50,715 nucleotides of DNA from an uncultured Acetatifactor sp. (GTDB taxonomy: Bacteria > Bacillota > Clostridia > Lachnospirales > Lachnospiraceae), in the NCBI GenBank assembly GCA_910584375.1, contig CAJUAH010000004.1, forward strand, positions 136,336 to 187,050, read 5' to 3'. This document shows positions 7,739-16,696 of this stretch, in pieces. The notes under the pieces are model-generated. The model was not told the origin of the DNA and ran no database searches. It worked only from the letters and a program-made list of their open reading frames with translations. Positions within the stretch are counted from its first letter, which is position 1; the number at the start of each line of letters is the position of its first letter. The translations under genes and the position numbers were made by a program.

Positions 7739-9622
7739 ATGATAGATCAGGGACAGTTTCAAAGCATATGGGAAAAATGTGATAAACCTGTTTTGATTTA
7801 TTGTAAGGAAGATCAGGGATACAGATTGCAGTACCGCAATGAACTGGCGATGCGGGTGTGTCCGGACGGCGCTCCGGAACTGGCGCAGATCCGGGAACAG
7901 ATGTCTGTCTCCAGGACAGAGTCGGAGTCCCCTTTTTGCCATATCGGGGAGCGGGTGTATTCTCTGGTCTTTTTTTCATGGGACGATTTTGAAGTCTGTA
8001 TGCTGCATGACCTGACGGTACAGTACCAAAACAATCGAAGAGCGCTGGATGAGGCGGTCATGGCCAGCCGGGCCAAGACCAGTTTTCTGTCGGAAATGTC
8101 CCATGATATCCGCACACCCATGGGCGCTATCATCGGTATGACGGATATTGCCCTGATGCAGAAGGACATCCCGGTCAGAATCAGCGAATGCCTGCACAAG
8201 ATAAAGACGGCGTCGGGGCATATGATGTCTCTGCTGAACGAAGTGTTGGACATGTCCAGGATCGAGAGCGGCAAGATCCTGCTGCAGTCGCAGCCTGCGG
8301 ATATCGCGGATCTGCTGCATGAGATACTGATCGTGGCAAAACCGCAGGCGGATGCGGGGAAACTGGATTTTCATTTTGAGATGGGGCGTATGGATCAGGA
8401 AAAGATCCTGGTGGACGGCGTTCGGCTGAAACAGATCTGTATCAATCTTCTCTCCAACGCCATAAAATTTACGCCTGCTCAGGGGCGCGTGGATATGTAT
8501 CTGGATGTGGCGAACATGGAGGGCGCCTCCAGAGTACTGATGACGCTGCGGGTGCGGGATACGGGCATGGGCATGAGCCCGGAGTTTATGAAAAAACTGT
8601 TTACTCCCTTTGAGAGGGAGGAGAAATCTACCACCAACAAGATACAGGGGACCGGCCTGGGCATGGCCATCACCAAGAACCTGGTAGAACTGATGCAGGG
8701 GGATATACAGGTGGAGAGCGCCCCGGGAGAGGGGACCTGTTTCACACTGCGGATTCCTTTCGAGGTGGCTGAATCTTCTCTGGAAGTATACCAAAAAGCA
8801 TTGTTCGGCAAACGAGTGCTGGTGCTGACGGCGGATGAGAAACAGGGCGCGCAGTTACAAAAAATGCTGGATAAACTGGGGATGCAAACAGATCTGGCCA
8901 GGGATGCCATGGAGGTAGTGACCTGTTTGAACGATACGCTGCTGGAGGATCAGGAATACCACGCTTTCCTGACGGTGGAGAAAGTACCTGGCATGGATAT
9001 GATGCAGTTTCTGCCGGATGTCCGCAGACGCATGGGAGCGAAGTTCCCCATCCTGCTTCTCTCGGAGAGCGACTGGAGCCAGACGGAGTATCTCTATACC
9101 AGGTCGGGCGTAGACGCCTTTGTTCCGCTGCCGCTGTTTCTCAGCAGACTTTCCGCTGTACTCTACTCCTTCACCAAGGAGGGGAAACAGGAAAAACAGC
9201 AGGAGGACGCGGGAATCCAGTGGAATTTTGGAAACAAACGCCTGTTGTTGGCGGAAGACAATGAGATCAACAGAGAGATCGAGCAGGAGATTCTGGGTAT
9301 GTCGGGCATACAGATTACCGTGGCCGAGAACGGCCAGCAGGCGGTGGACAGATTCAGGGAATCCCAACCCTTCTACTATGATATGATTCTGATGGATATT
9401 CAAATGCCGGTGATGAACGGGTTGGATGCCACCAGAACGATCCGCGGCATGGACAGGGAGGACGCGCAGACAGTACCCATTGTGGCCATGACGGCCAACG
9501 CGTTTGTAGAAGACGTGAAAAACTCGCTGGACGCGGGCATGAACGCACATCTACCCAAACCGCTTGAGATCGAGCAGGTCTTCTCTACCATGGGCATGTT
9601 TCTGGAAAGGGGGCATACATGA
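7739..9622 (+). CDS. Hybrid sensor histidine kinase with two receiver domains
   Basis: This is a soluble kinase with no transmembrane segment. A PAS-like N-terminal sensor (about residues 1-95) is followed by a HisKA domain with SHDIRTP (phospho-accepting H122). The HATPase domain carries NLLSNAIKF, RDTGMGM and GTGLGMAI. Two receiver domains follow. The second (about 500-620) has AEDN, LMD (D553) and MTAN and looks active. The first (about 355-475) lacks the phospho-acceptor aspartate (LTVEKVPG at that place) and is probably a pseudo-receiver. I favour ATG 7739 (GGAG 10 nt upstream); ATG 7691 in the same frame would add 16 residues. Its stop overlaps the next start by 4 nt (ATGA). Confidence 0.88.
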   Translation: MIDQGQFQSIWEKCDKPVLIYCKEDQGYRLQYRNELAMRVCPDGAPELAQIREQMSVSRTESESPFCHIGERVYSLVFFSWDDFEVCMLHDLTVQYQNNRRALDEAVMASRAKTSFLSEMSHDIRTPMGAIIGMTDIALMQKDIPVRISECLHKIKTASGHMMSLLNEVLDMSRIESGKILLQSQPADIADLLHEILIVAKPQADAGKLDFHFEMGRMDQEKILVDGVRLKQICINLLSNAIKFTPAQGRVDMYLDVANMEGASRVLMTLRVRDTGMGMSPEFMKKLFTPFEREEKSTTNKIQGTGLGMAITKNLVELMQGDIQVESAPGEGTCFTLRIPFEVAESSLEVYQKALFGKRVLVLTADEKQGAQLQKMLDKLGMQTDLARDAMEVVTCLNDTLLEDQEYHAFLTVEKVPGMDMMQFLPDVRRRMGAKFPILLLSESDWSQTEYLYTRSGVDAFVPLPLFLSRLSAVLYSFTKEGKQEKQQEDAGIQWNFGNKRLLLAEDNEINREIEQEILGMSGIQITVAENGQQAVDRFRESQPFYYDMILMDIQMPVMNGLDATRTIRGMDREDAQTVPIVAMTANAFVEDVKNSLDAGMNAHLPKPLEIEQVFSTMGMFLERGHT

Positions 9623-11508
9623 AACCCTACCAGGAGCAGTATATCGAAAATGTAAAAAGGGTGATGGCTTTGTCCGATAACTCCGGGGACATACCGGAGG
9701 ATGTGGAGGCTTTTATGGCAGGCCAGGCAGAAAAAGCCTCTGAGATCCGGCAGATCATCCGGGAAAATACAGAATTACTCCGCGAACATTTTTTCCCGGT
9801 AGTGGATGATATAGTCTCTGCGGATGAGGAGGAGATAGAACAACTGGAAGATTTTGCGGCACATCTGTCGGAAGGCGTAAAACGTCTGGATCTGTATCTG
9901 CATTATATGATCCATAATGCGTTGATTGCCTATGCGAGACGCTGGGAAAAGCGGGATATGCTGATCCGGGAGTTGTATCAGACCGCATTGGCGCTTTTTT
10001 ATATCCGGGAGAACCTGGACTCTGTGGGTCAGCGCAATTACAGCTGGAGAATGGGTATGCTGTTTGGGGAAGCGGCCTCCTATATCAAGATATATGACGA
10101 GATAGAGGACGTGGAGACCAGGGGATATATCCACCGTTCCATGGGTAATCTTGCGTTGTCCTATGACATATTTACGGAAGGGAAAAAAAAGCTGCGGGCC
10201 GTAAGACGTTCCATTCAGATCCTGCAGGATCCGATTTTCAGGGAAAAAACTCCATCCTTGCCCTGGGACACTTATCTCTACAAAAGCCATCAGGAGCGTT
10301 CCACCGCAATGGGTCTGCTGCGCCGGGGTGAAAACGATGAACGGCTGGTTCGTGAAGTCATGGAATCCGCAGAGTACGTGTGGGAGCGTCAGTTGGAGAA
10401 CAGCCAAAAGAGAAATATCCCCCCGGCCATGCGCTGGAGGACCATATATGAGGAAAGCCAGTTTTATTGCGGTCTGCAGCCGTTGCCTTACCTGTTCACT
10501 CAGTTGGAAAGAATATATATGGATCGCGGCTGCAGTGATTTTTCCGATGAGGGAATGTACGGAAATATATTTATGCCAGCCGTTTACAGCAACTATATTG
10601 AGCGCTATCCCGAGTACAGGGACAGCAAAAGGGAGATCGTGTGCCATATGAACCGCAATGTGGTAGATTATGTGCATCGTGTTCCCAACAACCAGTTCAA
10701 CGACCAATTACTGTATTATCTGTTGCTTTACTTACAGAACTTTTTGGAGTACCCCGGAGAAATGCAGCAGAAAGACATTCTGACCAAGCTGATTGTCTGC
10801 CGCAATCCGGACGCGTATGTATTCAGCCGCCTGACGGCTCAGATGACCCGGATGCTGATGGACAGGGTCATAGAGGAATGTCCGCAGTTGCTGGTGGGAA
10901 CGCCTGGCTGTGGCAGCGTGGAGGAGACCCGGGAGCGCAGGGGAGAATTATTACAGTTTGCCTATGACGGCGGCCTGCTCCATGATGTGGGCGCGCTGGG
11001 AATGTACCGGCTGATGCTGATGTCTGCCCGCAGCTGGATGGACGAGGAATCGGCCATGTACAAATGCCATGTGGTGACCGGCGTCAGGATTCTGGAGCGG
11101 TGCGAGTCTACCCGGTCTTTTGCCCCCATCGCGGGAGGTCATCATGTATATTATAACGGCGCCGGCGGATATCCTTCCGAATACAACCGGGCGGACAATC
11201 CGGTGCAGATTATAACCGACATGGTTTCTCTGGCGGCGTATGCCAGCAGGATGACAGAACAGACCACACATGACACCATGCCCATATACACCCTGCCGGA
11301 GGTTATGAGACAGGTAAAACAGGGAGAGGGTAGCCTGTTCCATCCGGAACTGTCCCGGATCTGGATAACCATGGAACCGCAGTTGGAACAGTATCTGCAA
11401 AGCGCGAGAAAAGAGGCATACGAAGAAGCCTTTGGTCTGCTCCGCGGGACGGTTCCCGGATTCCGTCTATCTCCCTCCAAACAGGGTCCCTATGATTCCC
11501 CGACCTAA
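9619..11508 (+). CDS. HD-GYP-like phosphodiesterase with helical N-terminal region
   Basis: The 629-aa soluble protein has a long helical, possibly TPR-like N-terminal part (to about residue 340). Its C-terminal domain resembles HD-GYP cyclic-di-GMP phosphodiesterases: GLLHDVGALG, CHVVTGVRILER, GGHHVYYNGAGGYP and IITDMVSLAAY. The metal-binding H/D residues look kept, but the signature differs from the consensus (NGAGGYP for DGxGYP, no lysine after HDVG). Activity or nucleotide specificity is therefore uncertain. The start overlaps the kinase stop by 4 nt, so translational coupling is likely and it may be the output of that kinase (inference). Its last 42 nt overlap the end of the convergent HerA-like gene. 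Confidence 0.75.
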   Translation: MKPYQEQYIENVKRVMALSDNSGDIPEDVEAFMAGQAEKASEIRQIIRENTELLREHFFPVVDDIVSADEEEIEQLEDFAAHLSEGVKRLDLYLHYMIHNALIAYARRWEKRDMLIRELYQTALALFYIRENLDSVGQRNYSWRMGMLFGEAASYIKIYDEIEDVETRGYIHRSMGNLALSYDIFTEGKKKLRAVRRSIQILQDPIFREKTPSLPWDTYLYKSHQERSTAMGLLRRGENDERLVREVMESAEYVWERQLENSQKRNIPPAMRWRTIYEESQFYCGLQPLPYLFTQLERIYMDRGCSDFSDEGMYGNIFMPAVYSNYIERYPEYRDSKREIVCHMNRNVVDYVHRVPNNQFNDQLLYYLLLYLQNFLEYPGEMQQKDILTKLIVCRNPDAYVFSRLTAQMTRMLMDRVIEECPQLLVGTPGCGSVEETRERRGELLQFAYDGGLLHDVGALGMYRLMLMSARSWMDEESAMYKCHVVTGVRILERCESTRSFAPIAGGHHVYYNGAGGYPSEYNRADNPVQIITDMVSLAAYASRMTEQTTHDTMPIYTLPEVMRQVKQGEGSLFHPELSRIWITMEPQLEQYLQSARKEAYEEAFGLLRGTVPGFRLSPSKQGPYDSPT

Positions 11509-13080
11509 TGCCGCGCCTACATTGCCGCCCAGCTTTTTACCAAAGGAGCCGCCCACGGTCTTGCCGATGGAGTTGCCCAGCTCCCGGCCCACCGTGCCGG
11601 CAGCACTGTTAGCCACGCTCTTGGCGGCTGACCTTACGGCTCGTTGGCCGGAGGCCTGCCTGCGCTCTTCTGCCCGCTGAGCAGCGGCCAATTCTTTTTG
11701 CCGGGCTTTTTCAGCGGCGGCCTCCTCCTTTTGCCGCTGTTTTTCCTCGGCAGCAGCTATTCTCGCCTCCTCGGCGGCCTCGGCGTTGGCCATATTCATG
11801 CGCTCCAGGAATTCATAGGCGGAATCCCTGTCAAAGAAATCATTATATTTGGGATACAGAATGTTTTTCCTGATCTGTCGCTCCCTGACGTCGTCGTCCA
11901 GAGCGCCCATCTGGCTCTGAGGAGGCAGAATGTCACATTTTTGTACCACGGTGGGGATACCGGCCTCATCCAATACGGACACCAAAGCCTCTCCCACTCC
12001 CAGATTGATCAGAGTGTCATAGGTGTCAAAATCGGGATTTACCCGGAAAGACTGGGCGGCAGCTTTGGCGCCCTTCTGTTCTGCGGGGGTGTAGGCATGC
12101 AGCGCATGCTGCACCTTGTTGCCCAACTGCGCCAGAACGCCGTCGGGAATATCCCGGGGACTTTGGGTGATGAAATAGATGCCCACGCCCTTGGAGCGGA
12201 TCAGTTTCACCACCTGCTCGATCTTGGTCAGCAGGGACTTGGAGGCACTGTTAAAGAGCAGATGCGCCTCGTCGAAGAAAAACACCATTCTGGGGGCGTC
12301 CAGATCGCCCACCTCCGGTAGCGTCTCAAACAGCTCCGACAGCATCCACAGCAGGAAAGTGGCGTACATCGTGGGCTTGTTAATCAGCGTCTGGCAGTCC
12401 AGGACCTGGATCACGCCCTTGCCCTCCCGGTTGCGGCAGAACCAATCCGAGATGTTCAGAGCCGGTTCGCTGAAGAACAGCTCCCCACCCTCGCTCTCTA
12501 AGGCGATGATGGCTCTGGTGATGGCTCCCAGGCTGGGTTTGGTGATATTGCCGTACCGCAGCGTCAGCTCCTTGGCATTTTCTCCCACATACTGTATCAT
12601 GGCCCGCAGATCCTTGGTGTCGATCAGCAGCAGCCCTTCGTCGTCCGCAATCTTGAAGATAACGGTGAGGATATCGCTTTGGGTATCGTTCAGCTCCAGG
12701 ATACGGGACAGCAGCAGCGGTCCCATCTCCGATATGGTGGTGCGCAGGGGCAGTCCCTTCTCGCCGTAGATATCCCAATAGGTGGTGGGATAGGCGTCAA
12801 ATGCAAAACCCTCATGGGCGAGTCCCATGTCGTCGATACGCTTTTGCAGATCGGCCGAGATCACGCCGGGCTGGCACATGGCGGCCAGATCCCCCTTGAC
12901 GTCCGCCAGAAATACAGGTACGCCGCAGTCGCTGAAAGATTCCGCCAGCACCTTTAACGTGATCGTCTTGCCGGTGCCGGTGGCGCCCGCGATCATACCG
13001 TGGCGGTTGGCCATGCTGGGGTATATGTACACTTTTTCCTCTCCAGCCATGCCGATCCAGATTTTGTTGTCCTGATACAT
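11467..13080 (-). CDS. HerA-like P-loop ATPase (YjgR/DUF853 type)
   Basis: The 537-aa protein has Walker A GATGTGKT (residues 32-39), Walker B FFFDEAH (267-273) and the late motif GIYFITQSPRDIP. These match the YjgR/DUF853 branch of the HerA/FtsK superfamily. After about residue 420 comes an Ala/Glu/Arg/Lys-rich predicted coiled coil and then a glycine-rich tail that could contact a membrane. The start ATG 13080 has GGAGG 7 nt upstream. No NurA or SIR2 nuclease lies beside it, so a defence or resection role is not indicated. The downstream end overlaps the HD-GYP-like gene. Confidence 0.85.
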   Translation of the reverse strand: MYQDNKIWIGMAGEEKVYIYPSMANRHGMIAGATGTGKTITLKVLAESFSDCGVPVFLADVKGDLAAMCQPGVISADLQKRIDDMGLAHEGFAFDAYPTTYWDIYGEKGLPLRTTISEMGPLLLSRILELNDTQSDILTVIFKIADDEGLLLIDTKDLRAMIQYVGENAKELTLRYGNITKPSLGAITRAIIALESEGGELFFSEPALNISDWFCRNREGKGVIQVLDCQTLINKPTMYATFLLWMLSELFETLPEVGDLDAPRMVFFFDEAHLLFNSASKSLLTKIEQVVKLIRSKGVGIYFITQSPRDIPDGVLAQLGNKVQHALHAYTPAEQKGAKAAAQSFRVNPDFDTYDTLINLGVGEALVSVLDEAGIPTVVQKCDILPPQSQMGALDDDVRERQIRKNILYPKYNDFFDRDSAYEFLERMNMANAEAAEEARIAAAEEKQRQKEEAAAEKARQKELAAAQRAEERRQASGQRAVRSAAKSVANSAAGTVGRELGNSIGKTVGGSFGKKLGGNVGAALGRGIIGTLFGGR

Positions 13081-13148
13081 ATTCAATCCTCCAAAGATTT
13101 ATTTTTTTAATCCGGCTGCGTTCTGCCGGAAACGCTCTTATTCGTACC

Positions 13149-14033
13149 CTAATCCTCTATAGTTGCTCTATCCAGTTGCCCGTTTCCGTCTCCGTAAACG
13201 GTGACCAAATGCCCGTAAAACATATCATCGTCCTCATAGTCTATTTCGAAGTCGCCGCTTTTGCTGATGCGGATCATGGCAAGGGCAATTCTGTTCGCAA
13301 ACTTTTCTTTTGTAATCTCGGGAGTATCTCCCTGCCGCCAGTCATTGGCAAGCTCTGTCAGCTCCCCGGCAGCGTAACTGCGCAGTGTTCTGTCCCAGCC
13401 TTCCGCATCCGCCAGCAAAAGATGCAAAGTGCTCAGCGCCGCCACGGCCGTGTCCCCGTCTGCGTCCTTATACAGAGATACTTCTATGGAGGTTCCCAGC
13501 CAGTCGACTTTGCCCCTGAATATCTCATATTTGCGGTCAAGGCTGAAAGCTCCTGCCTCATCTTTGATGAAAACAGGCTTGAGATATTGTTCTCTGATGG
13601 CCTCCAGCCGGGGGTCGCTCATATTGCTCTTCAGGAGCCGCACAAGATGAAAACGGTTTTTATACGGATTTCCGGCCGGATTCACTACATCAGGTCGGCA
13701 CTTTCGCACCAGCACCCTGCAAATGTCATAGTCTTTAAACTTGTAGATGTAGTTTTTCGAGAAATGGGGTATCACCCAGGTAAGCAGCCCCTGCTCCTGG
13801 CGTACTTCGCCGGTTTCATTGTCAATGTATGCCATAAACCGGATGCTCGGAAAAGCAACGTCTTTGTTCACAATACATGTTTTCGCAAAATCTTCCAGCA
13901 GGACAGTCATTTCCTCTGTGCAGGACTCAAATTCCCGCAGATACTTGTCCGCCGGACTGAGCTGCCCCTCTTCTCGCTCTCTTTGGAGCCGTTTTTGCTT
14001 ATTACGGTTCATTATAGCGTTTATGATGTGCAT
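13149..14033 (-). CDS. DUF2262 domain protein
   Basis: The 294-aa soluble protein has a charged N-terminus (NRNKQKRLQREREEG) and a middle region of unknown fold. The C-terminal third, from about ADGDTAVAALSTLHLLL to FEIDYEDDDMFYGHLVTV, matches DUF2262. DUF2262 proteins have no known biochemical role. ATG 14033 is chosen because AGGAG lies 9 nt upstream; the in-frame start 42 nt earlier has no such site. It sits 68 nt upstream of the HerA-like gene on the same strand and may be co-transcribed with it. Confidence 0.7.
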   Translation of the reverse strand: MHIINAIMNRNKQKRLQREREEGQLSPADKYLREFESCTEEMTVLLEDFAKTCIVNKDVAFPSIRFMAYIDNETGEVRQEQGLLTWVIPHFSKNYIYKFKDYDICRVLVRKCRPDVVNPAGNPYKNRFHLVRLLKSNMSDPRLEAIREQYLKPVFIKDEAGAFSLDRKYEIFRGKVDWLGTSIEVSLYKDADGDTAVAALSTLHLLLADAEGWDRTLRSYAAGELTELANDWRQGDTPEITKEKFANRIALAMIRISKSGDFEIDYEDDDMFYGHLVTVYGDGNGQLDRATIED

Positions 14034-14166
14034 GGCAATTTCTCCTGCCTCGAATAGAAATATACTGGAACACACATTCCGTAGAGTTAAATGCTGAACA
14101 TTTTACTCATTATAGCACATGCATAACCTCCACGCAATTCCGCAATTTCGCCTCACAGCAGGTATC

Positions 14167-14862
14167 CTATTTTTCCACCGTATACCGGACCTGCTGCATG
14201 CGCCGGTCAAGCTGGGCGCTGATCTCGGCGCATTGATACAGCTCGTCCGCCGTGGCCTGCTGCACGGTCTCGGGCAGATCCTTTTTGTAGCGCAGGCGGT
14301 GTTCCAGGTTGGCCCAGAACTCCATGGCGATGGTGCGCAGTTGGACTTCCACCTTCATATTGCGCTTTTCGTTTTGCAGAAAGATGGGTACTTCCACGAT
14401 CAGATGCAGGCTGCGGTATCCGTTCTCCTTGGGATGCTTGATATAGTCCTTGCATTCGATCAGGGTTATATCGTCCTGGCCTGTCAGGCAGTCCGCCAGC
14501 ATATAGATATCGTCGATAAAGGAGCAGATCACCCGGATTCCCGCCACGTCATTCAGATTTTCCTCGATGGCGGACAGTGTCAGGGGCGTCAGTCCCTTTT
14601 TGACCATTTTCCGGCGGATACTGTCCGGCGACTTGATCCGGGTCTTGATATTCTCAATAGGGTTGCGTTCATGCTGCAGCGAAAACTGGTCGTTCAATAC
14701 GCGAAACTTAGTTTCCACTTCCATGATGGCGCAGCGGTAACGGCTCATCATCTCCTGCCAGGCGGCGAATATACTTTCTATGGTGGCAATGGAATCGGCG
14801 TCTGTCAGCTCGCCCACAAGGCGGTCAAAATCCCTTGTCGGCGCGGGGGTATTCTGTTCCAT
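14167..14862 (-). CDS. relQ: Small alarmone synthetase (GTP pyrophosphokinase family)
   Basis: The 231-aa protein has only a RelA/SpoT synthetase domain: RIKSPDSIRRKM (substrate loop), ENLNDVAGIRVICSF, ENGYRSLHLIVEVP and VEVQLRTIAMEFWANLEHRLRYK. It lacks HD hydrolase, TGS and ACT domains, as in RelQ/SasB enzymes, which transfer pyrophosphate from ATP to GTP or GDP to make (p)ppGpp. GGAG lies 7 nt upstream of the ATG. It is monocistronic, with no clear promoter found in its AT-rich upstream region. Confidence 0.9.
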   Translation of the reverse strand: MEQNTPAPTRDFDRLVGELTDADSIATIESIFAAWQEMMSRYRCAIMEVETKFRVLNDQFSLQHERNPIENIKTRIKSPDSIRRKMVKKGLTPLTLSAIEENLNDVAGIRVICSFIDDIYMLADCLTGQDDITLIECKDYIKHPKENGYRSLHLIVEVPIFLQNEKRNMKVEVQLRTIAMEFWANLEHRLRYKKDLPETVQQATADELYQCAEISAQLDRRMQQVRYTVEK

Positions 14863-15021
14863 AAAGGTTCTCCTTTTGTAGTGTCCTGGTCTGTTTGGTA
14901 ATTTCCAGCCTTATTCTGTAAATACCAGATTCATTATAACGTAGCCGGAGAAGAAAAGAAATTAAATTTTTATAGTATTCTTCTAAAATTTCTGACTGAA
15001 ATTCCCACCGTCCGAACGGTA

Positions 15022-15050
15022 TTGTCAAATATGTTGGAGGAGCCTATAAT
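15022..15050 (+). promoter_or_regulatory. Sigma-A promoter
   Basis: TTGTCA (15022-15027) and TATAAT (15045-15050) are spaced by 17 nt, with transcription expected near 15057 and a leader of about 60 nt to the ATG at 15116. On the opposite strand the same -35 reads TTGACA, but no -10 lies at the right distance there. Confidence 0.75.
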
Positions 15051-15115
15051 AAACTCACAGTATAAAAAGGGTAGACAGGCATTGGATACAGTCTGTTTTA
15101 AGAGGGAGAAAGTCT

Positions 15116-16066
15116 ATGGAACGGTCTGCGGAAAAAGGAAATCATAAGAAGAAACACCGGGTTCTCAAAATATTGTGCCTGCTGTTGGCGGCAGTGCTGG
15201 TCGCGGCGGCAGCGCTGGGAGCTTATACCGTTCCCAGAGCCCGGCAATTGCAGCAGGCGCTGACCGTGCCAAACTGCGCGATAACCCTGCGGGTCAAATT
15301 GAGTACGGATAAACTGACGGCGGATCAGCAGAAATTTTTAAGCACACTCTCCGCGCTTACAGGTCTGGAGGGGACGGAGTGGGACAGTGTGACGCTCCGG
15401 GGCGGATATGACGGCGAAGTCATAAGGTTGGTGGTGAGCGGGGAGAGCGGCTGCCCGCTCACGGAGCTGTATCTGACCAGGGACTGCCAGGCTATGGATA
15501 TACATGCCATCTATGACAGAGCCTACGCCCATCTTACCGGTGAGAACAGGCTATTGGAAAAGATGCTGCCCCAGTGGAGCCTCGGGGACTATATTTCCCT
15601 GCAACAGCTGGAACAGGCCTTTGGGCTGGAGCTGGGACAGCTCCCCGACCTGGAGGAAAAACTGGAAAAAATACAGGCAAAGCTCTCCCTGCCCATGCTG
15701 TGCGGAGCCGTTTTGGCGGCGGACGAGTGGAACAGGCAGGAGCAAAAGCTGATCTACCATATCGCTGAAGGGGATCGGCGGCTGGCTCTGGCGCGCCGGT
15801 TGGCCCGGCGAATGGGCAATGCCGGGGATACGGAGGCCTGGGATCTGCCGGAGGGCATGGAGTTGGACGTGGCGGTCTATCTGGGAGAGCCCCGGGTCAG
15901 GACTACGCTCACGGGGAGCCTGCCCGGGGCGGAGCAGATAGAGGACTGGTCGCTGGAACTCACATGGGCGGCGTATACGCCGGAGGGCGGCTCCGTCTCC
16001 ATGGTGGATCAGCAGATGATAGACGGTCTGGCCCAGTTGTTACGGCTGCTTACGTCGATTTTTTAG
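15116..16066 (+). CDS. Membrane-anchored protein of unknown function
   Basis: The 316-aa protein has a Lys/His-rich cytoplasmic N-terminus and one hydrophobic segment (about residues 20-40, LCLLLAAVLVAAAALGAY). It lacks a lipobox or clear cleavage site, so it is probably a single-pass anchored extracytoplasmic protein. The outer part alternates helix-rich and strand-rich stretches and carries two cysteine-containing segments (SGCPL, TRDCQAM). I do not recognise a family. A strong promoter lies 65 nt upstream and GAGGGAG precedes the ATG. Its last 27 nt overlap the 3' end of the convergent ECF gene. Confidence 0.7.
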   Translation: MERSAEKGNHKKKHRVLKILCLLLAAVLVAAAALGAYTVPRARQLQQALTVPNCAITLRVKLSTDKLTADQQKFLSTLSALTGLEGTEWDSVTLRGGYDGEVIRLVVSGESGCPLTELYLTRDCQAMDIHAIYDRAYAHLTGENRLLEKMLPQWSLGDYISLQQLEQAFGLELGQLPDLEEKLEKIQAKLSLPMLCGAVLAADEWNRQEQKLIYHIAEGDRRLALARRLARRMGNAGDTEAWDLPEGMELDVAVYLGEPRVRTTLTGSLPGAEQIEDWSLELTWAAYTPEGGSVSMVDQQMIDGLAQLLRLLTSIF

Positions 16067-16579
16067 CGCAAGCCCCAGGGGCACAGCCACCAGCACGGCG
16101 ATCACGGCATTGACGCCGGATGCCACAGCCTTTTGCGCCACTGTCAGCGCGACTGCCTGAAACGGTAGTCCCAGGACAAAGCGATCCCTTATAAAACTTT
16201 TGGAGAGATACAGCAGCACATAGACCAGGGAACCCGCCAGAGCGCCGCCGATGAAACGGGACTTCAGCTTTGCGGTATGTTCTCCGACGATCTTGCCGCA
16301 TACCCAGGCCATCAGGAACTTGAACACAAAAGTAAGGGGCGCGGAGGCCACATAGGCCGGAGTGGTCAGGTCGAAAAGCATGGAGCCGATTCCCGCCGCC
16401 AGCCCTCCCGGCACGCTGCCCAGGAGCATGCCGGAGAGCAGGCACATCACATTGCCCATATGTATCCGGGTGCTGCCGATGGCCGTGGGTATGGGGATCT
16501 GCAAAAAAGCGGACGACACATACACGGCCGCCGCCATGATTCCGATCAGCGTTATGTCCTTTGTTTCCATTTTTTTCAT
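16040..16579 (-). CDS. ECF transporter S component, probable vitamin B6 type
   Basis: The 179-aa hydrophobic protein has about five to six membrane segments, with the early segment TLIGIMAAAVYVSSAFLQIP and a GNVMCLLSGMLLG loop typical of substrate-binding S components of energy-coupling factor transporters. The shared ECF module is not in the window, as expected for group II systems. It is transcribed divergently from a MocR regulator with shared operators. MocR proteins bind PLP and often control pyridoxine genes, so a B6-related substrate (PdxU-like) is the best guess. ATG 16579 is given; an in-frame TTG 16585 lies 7 nt after GGAGG and may be the true start. Confidence 0.8.
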   Translation of the reverse strand: MKKMETKDITLIGIMAAAVYVSSAFLQIPIPTAIGSTRIHMGNVMCLLSGMLLGSVPGGLAAGIGSMLFDLTTPAYVASAPLTFVFKFLMAWVCGKIVGEHTAKLKSRFIGGALAGSLVYVLLYLSKSFIRDRFVLGLPFQAVALTVAQKAVASGVNAVIAVLVAVPLGLALKNRRKQP

Positions 16580-16619
16580 TTTCAACTGTAATCCTCCCTG
16601 TAAATTTATTATGCGTCTC

Positions 16620-16672
16620 ATTATATCCTTGTAATTGTATGCATACAATGCTAGAATTGTGTTGCATACAAT
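16620..16672. promoter_or_regulatory. Divergent MocR/ECF promoters with paired operators
   Basis: Rightward, TTGTAA (16629-16634) and TAGAAT (16652-16657) with a 17-nt spacer drive the MocR gene. Leftward, TTGTAT (16648-16643) and a perfect TATAAT (16625-16620), also 17 nt apart, drive the ECF gene. Two operator-like boxes lie across them: a perfect 16-bp palindrome ATTGTATGCATACAAT (16634-16649) and a degenerate copy ATTGTGTTGCATACAAT (16656-16672). The shared half-site GCATACAAT repeats with a 23-bp pitch, about two helical turns, as is usual for MocR regulators. Binding is inferred. Confidence 0.75.
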
Positions 16673-16696
16673 TTTGATCACAAGGAGCGTATCGCC

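Noticed and set aside
11467..13080. HerA-based antiphage system
   Set aside because: No NurA, SIR2 or other nuclease partner adjoins; the sequence fits the stand-alone YjgR/DUF853 type.
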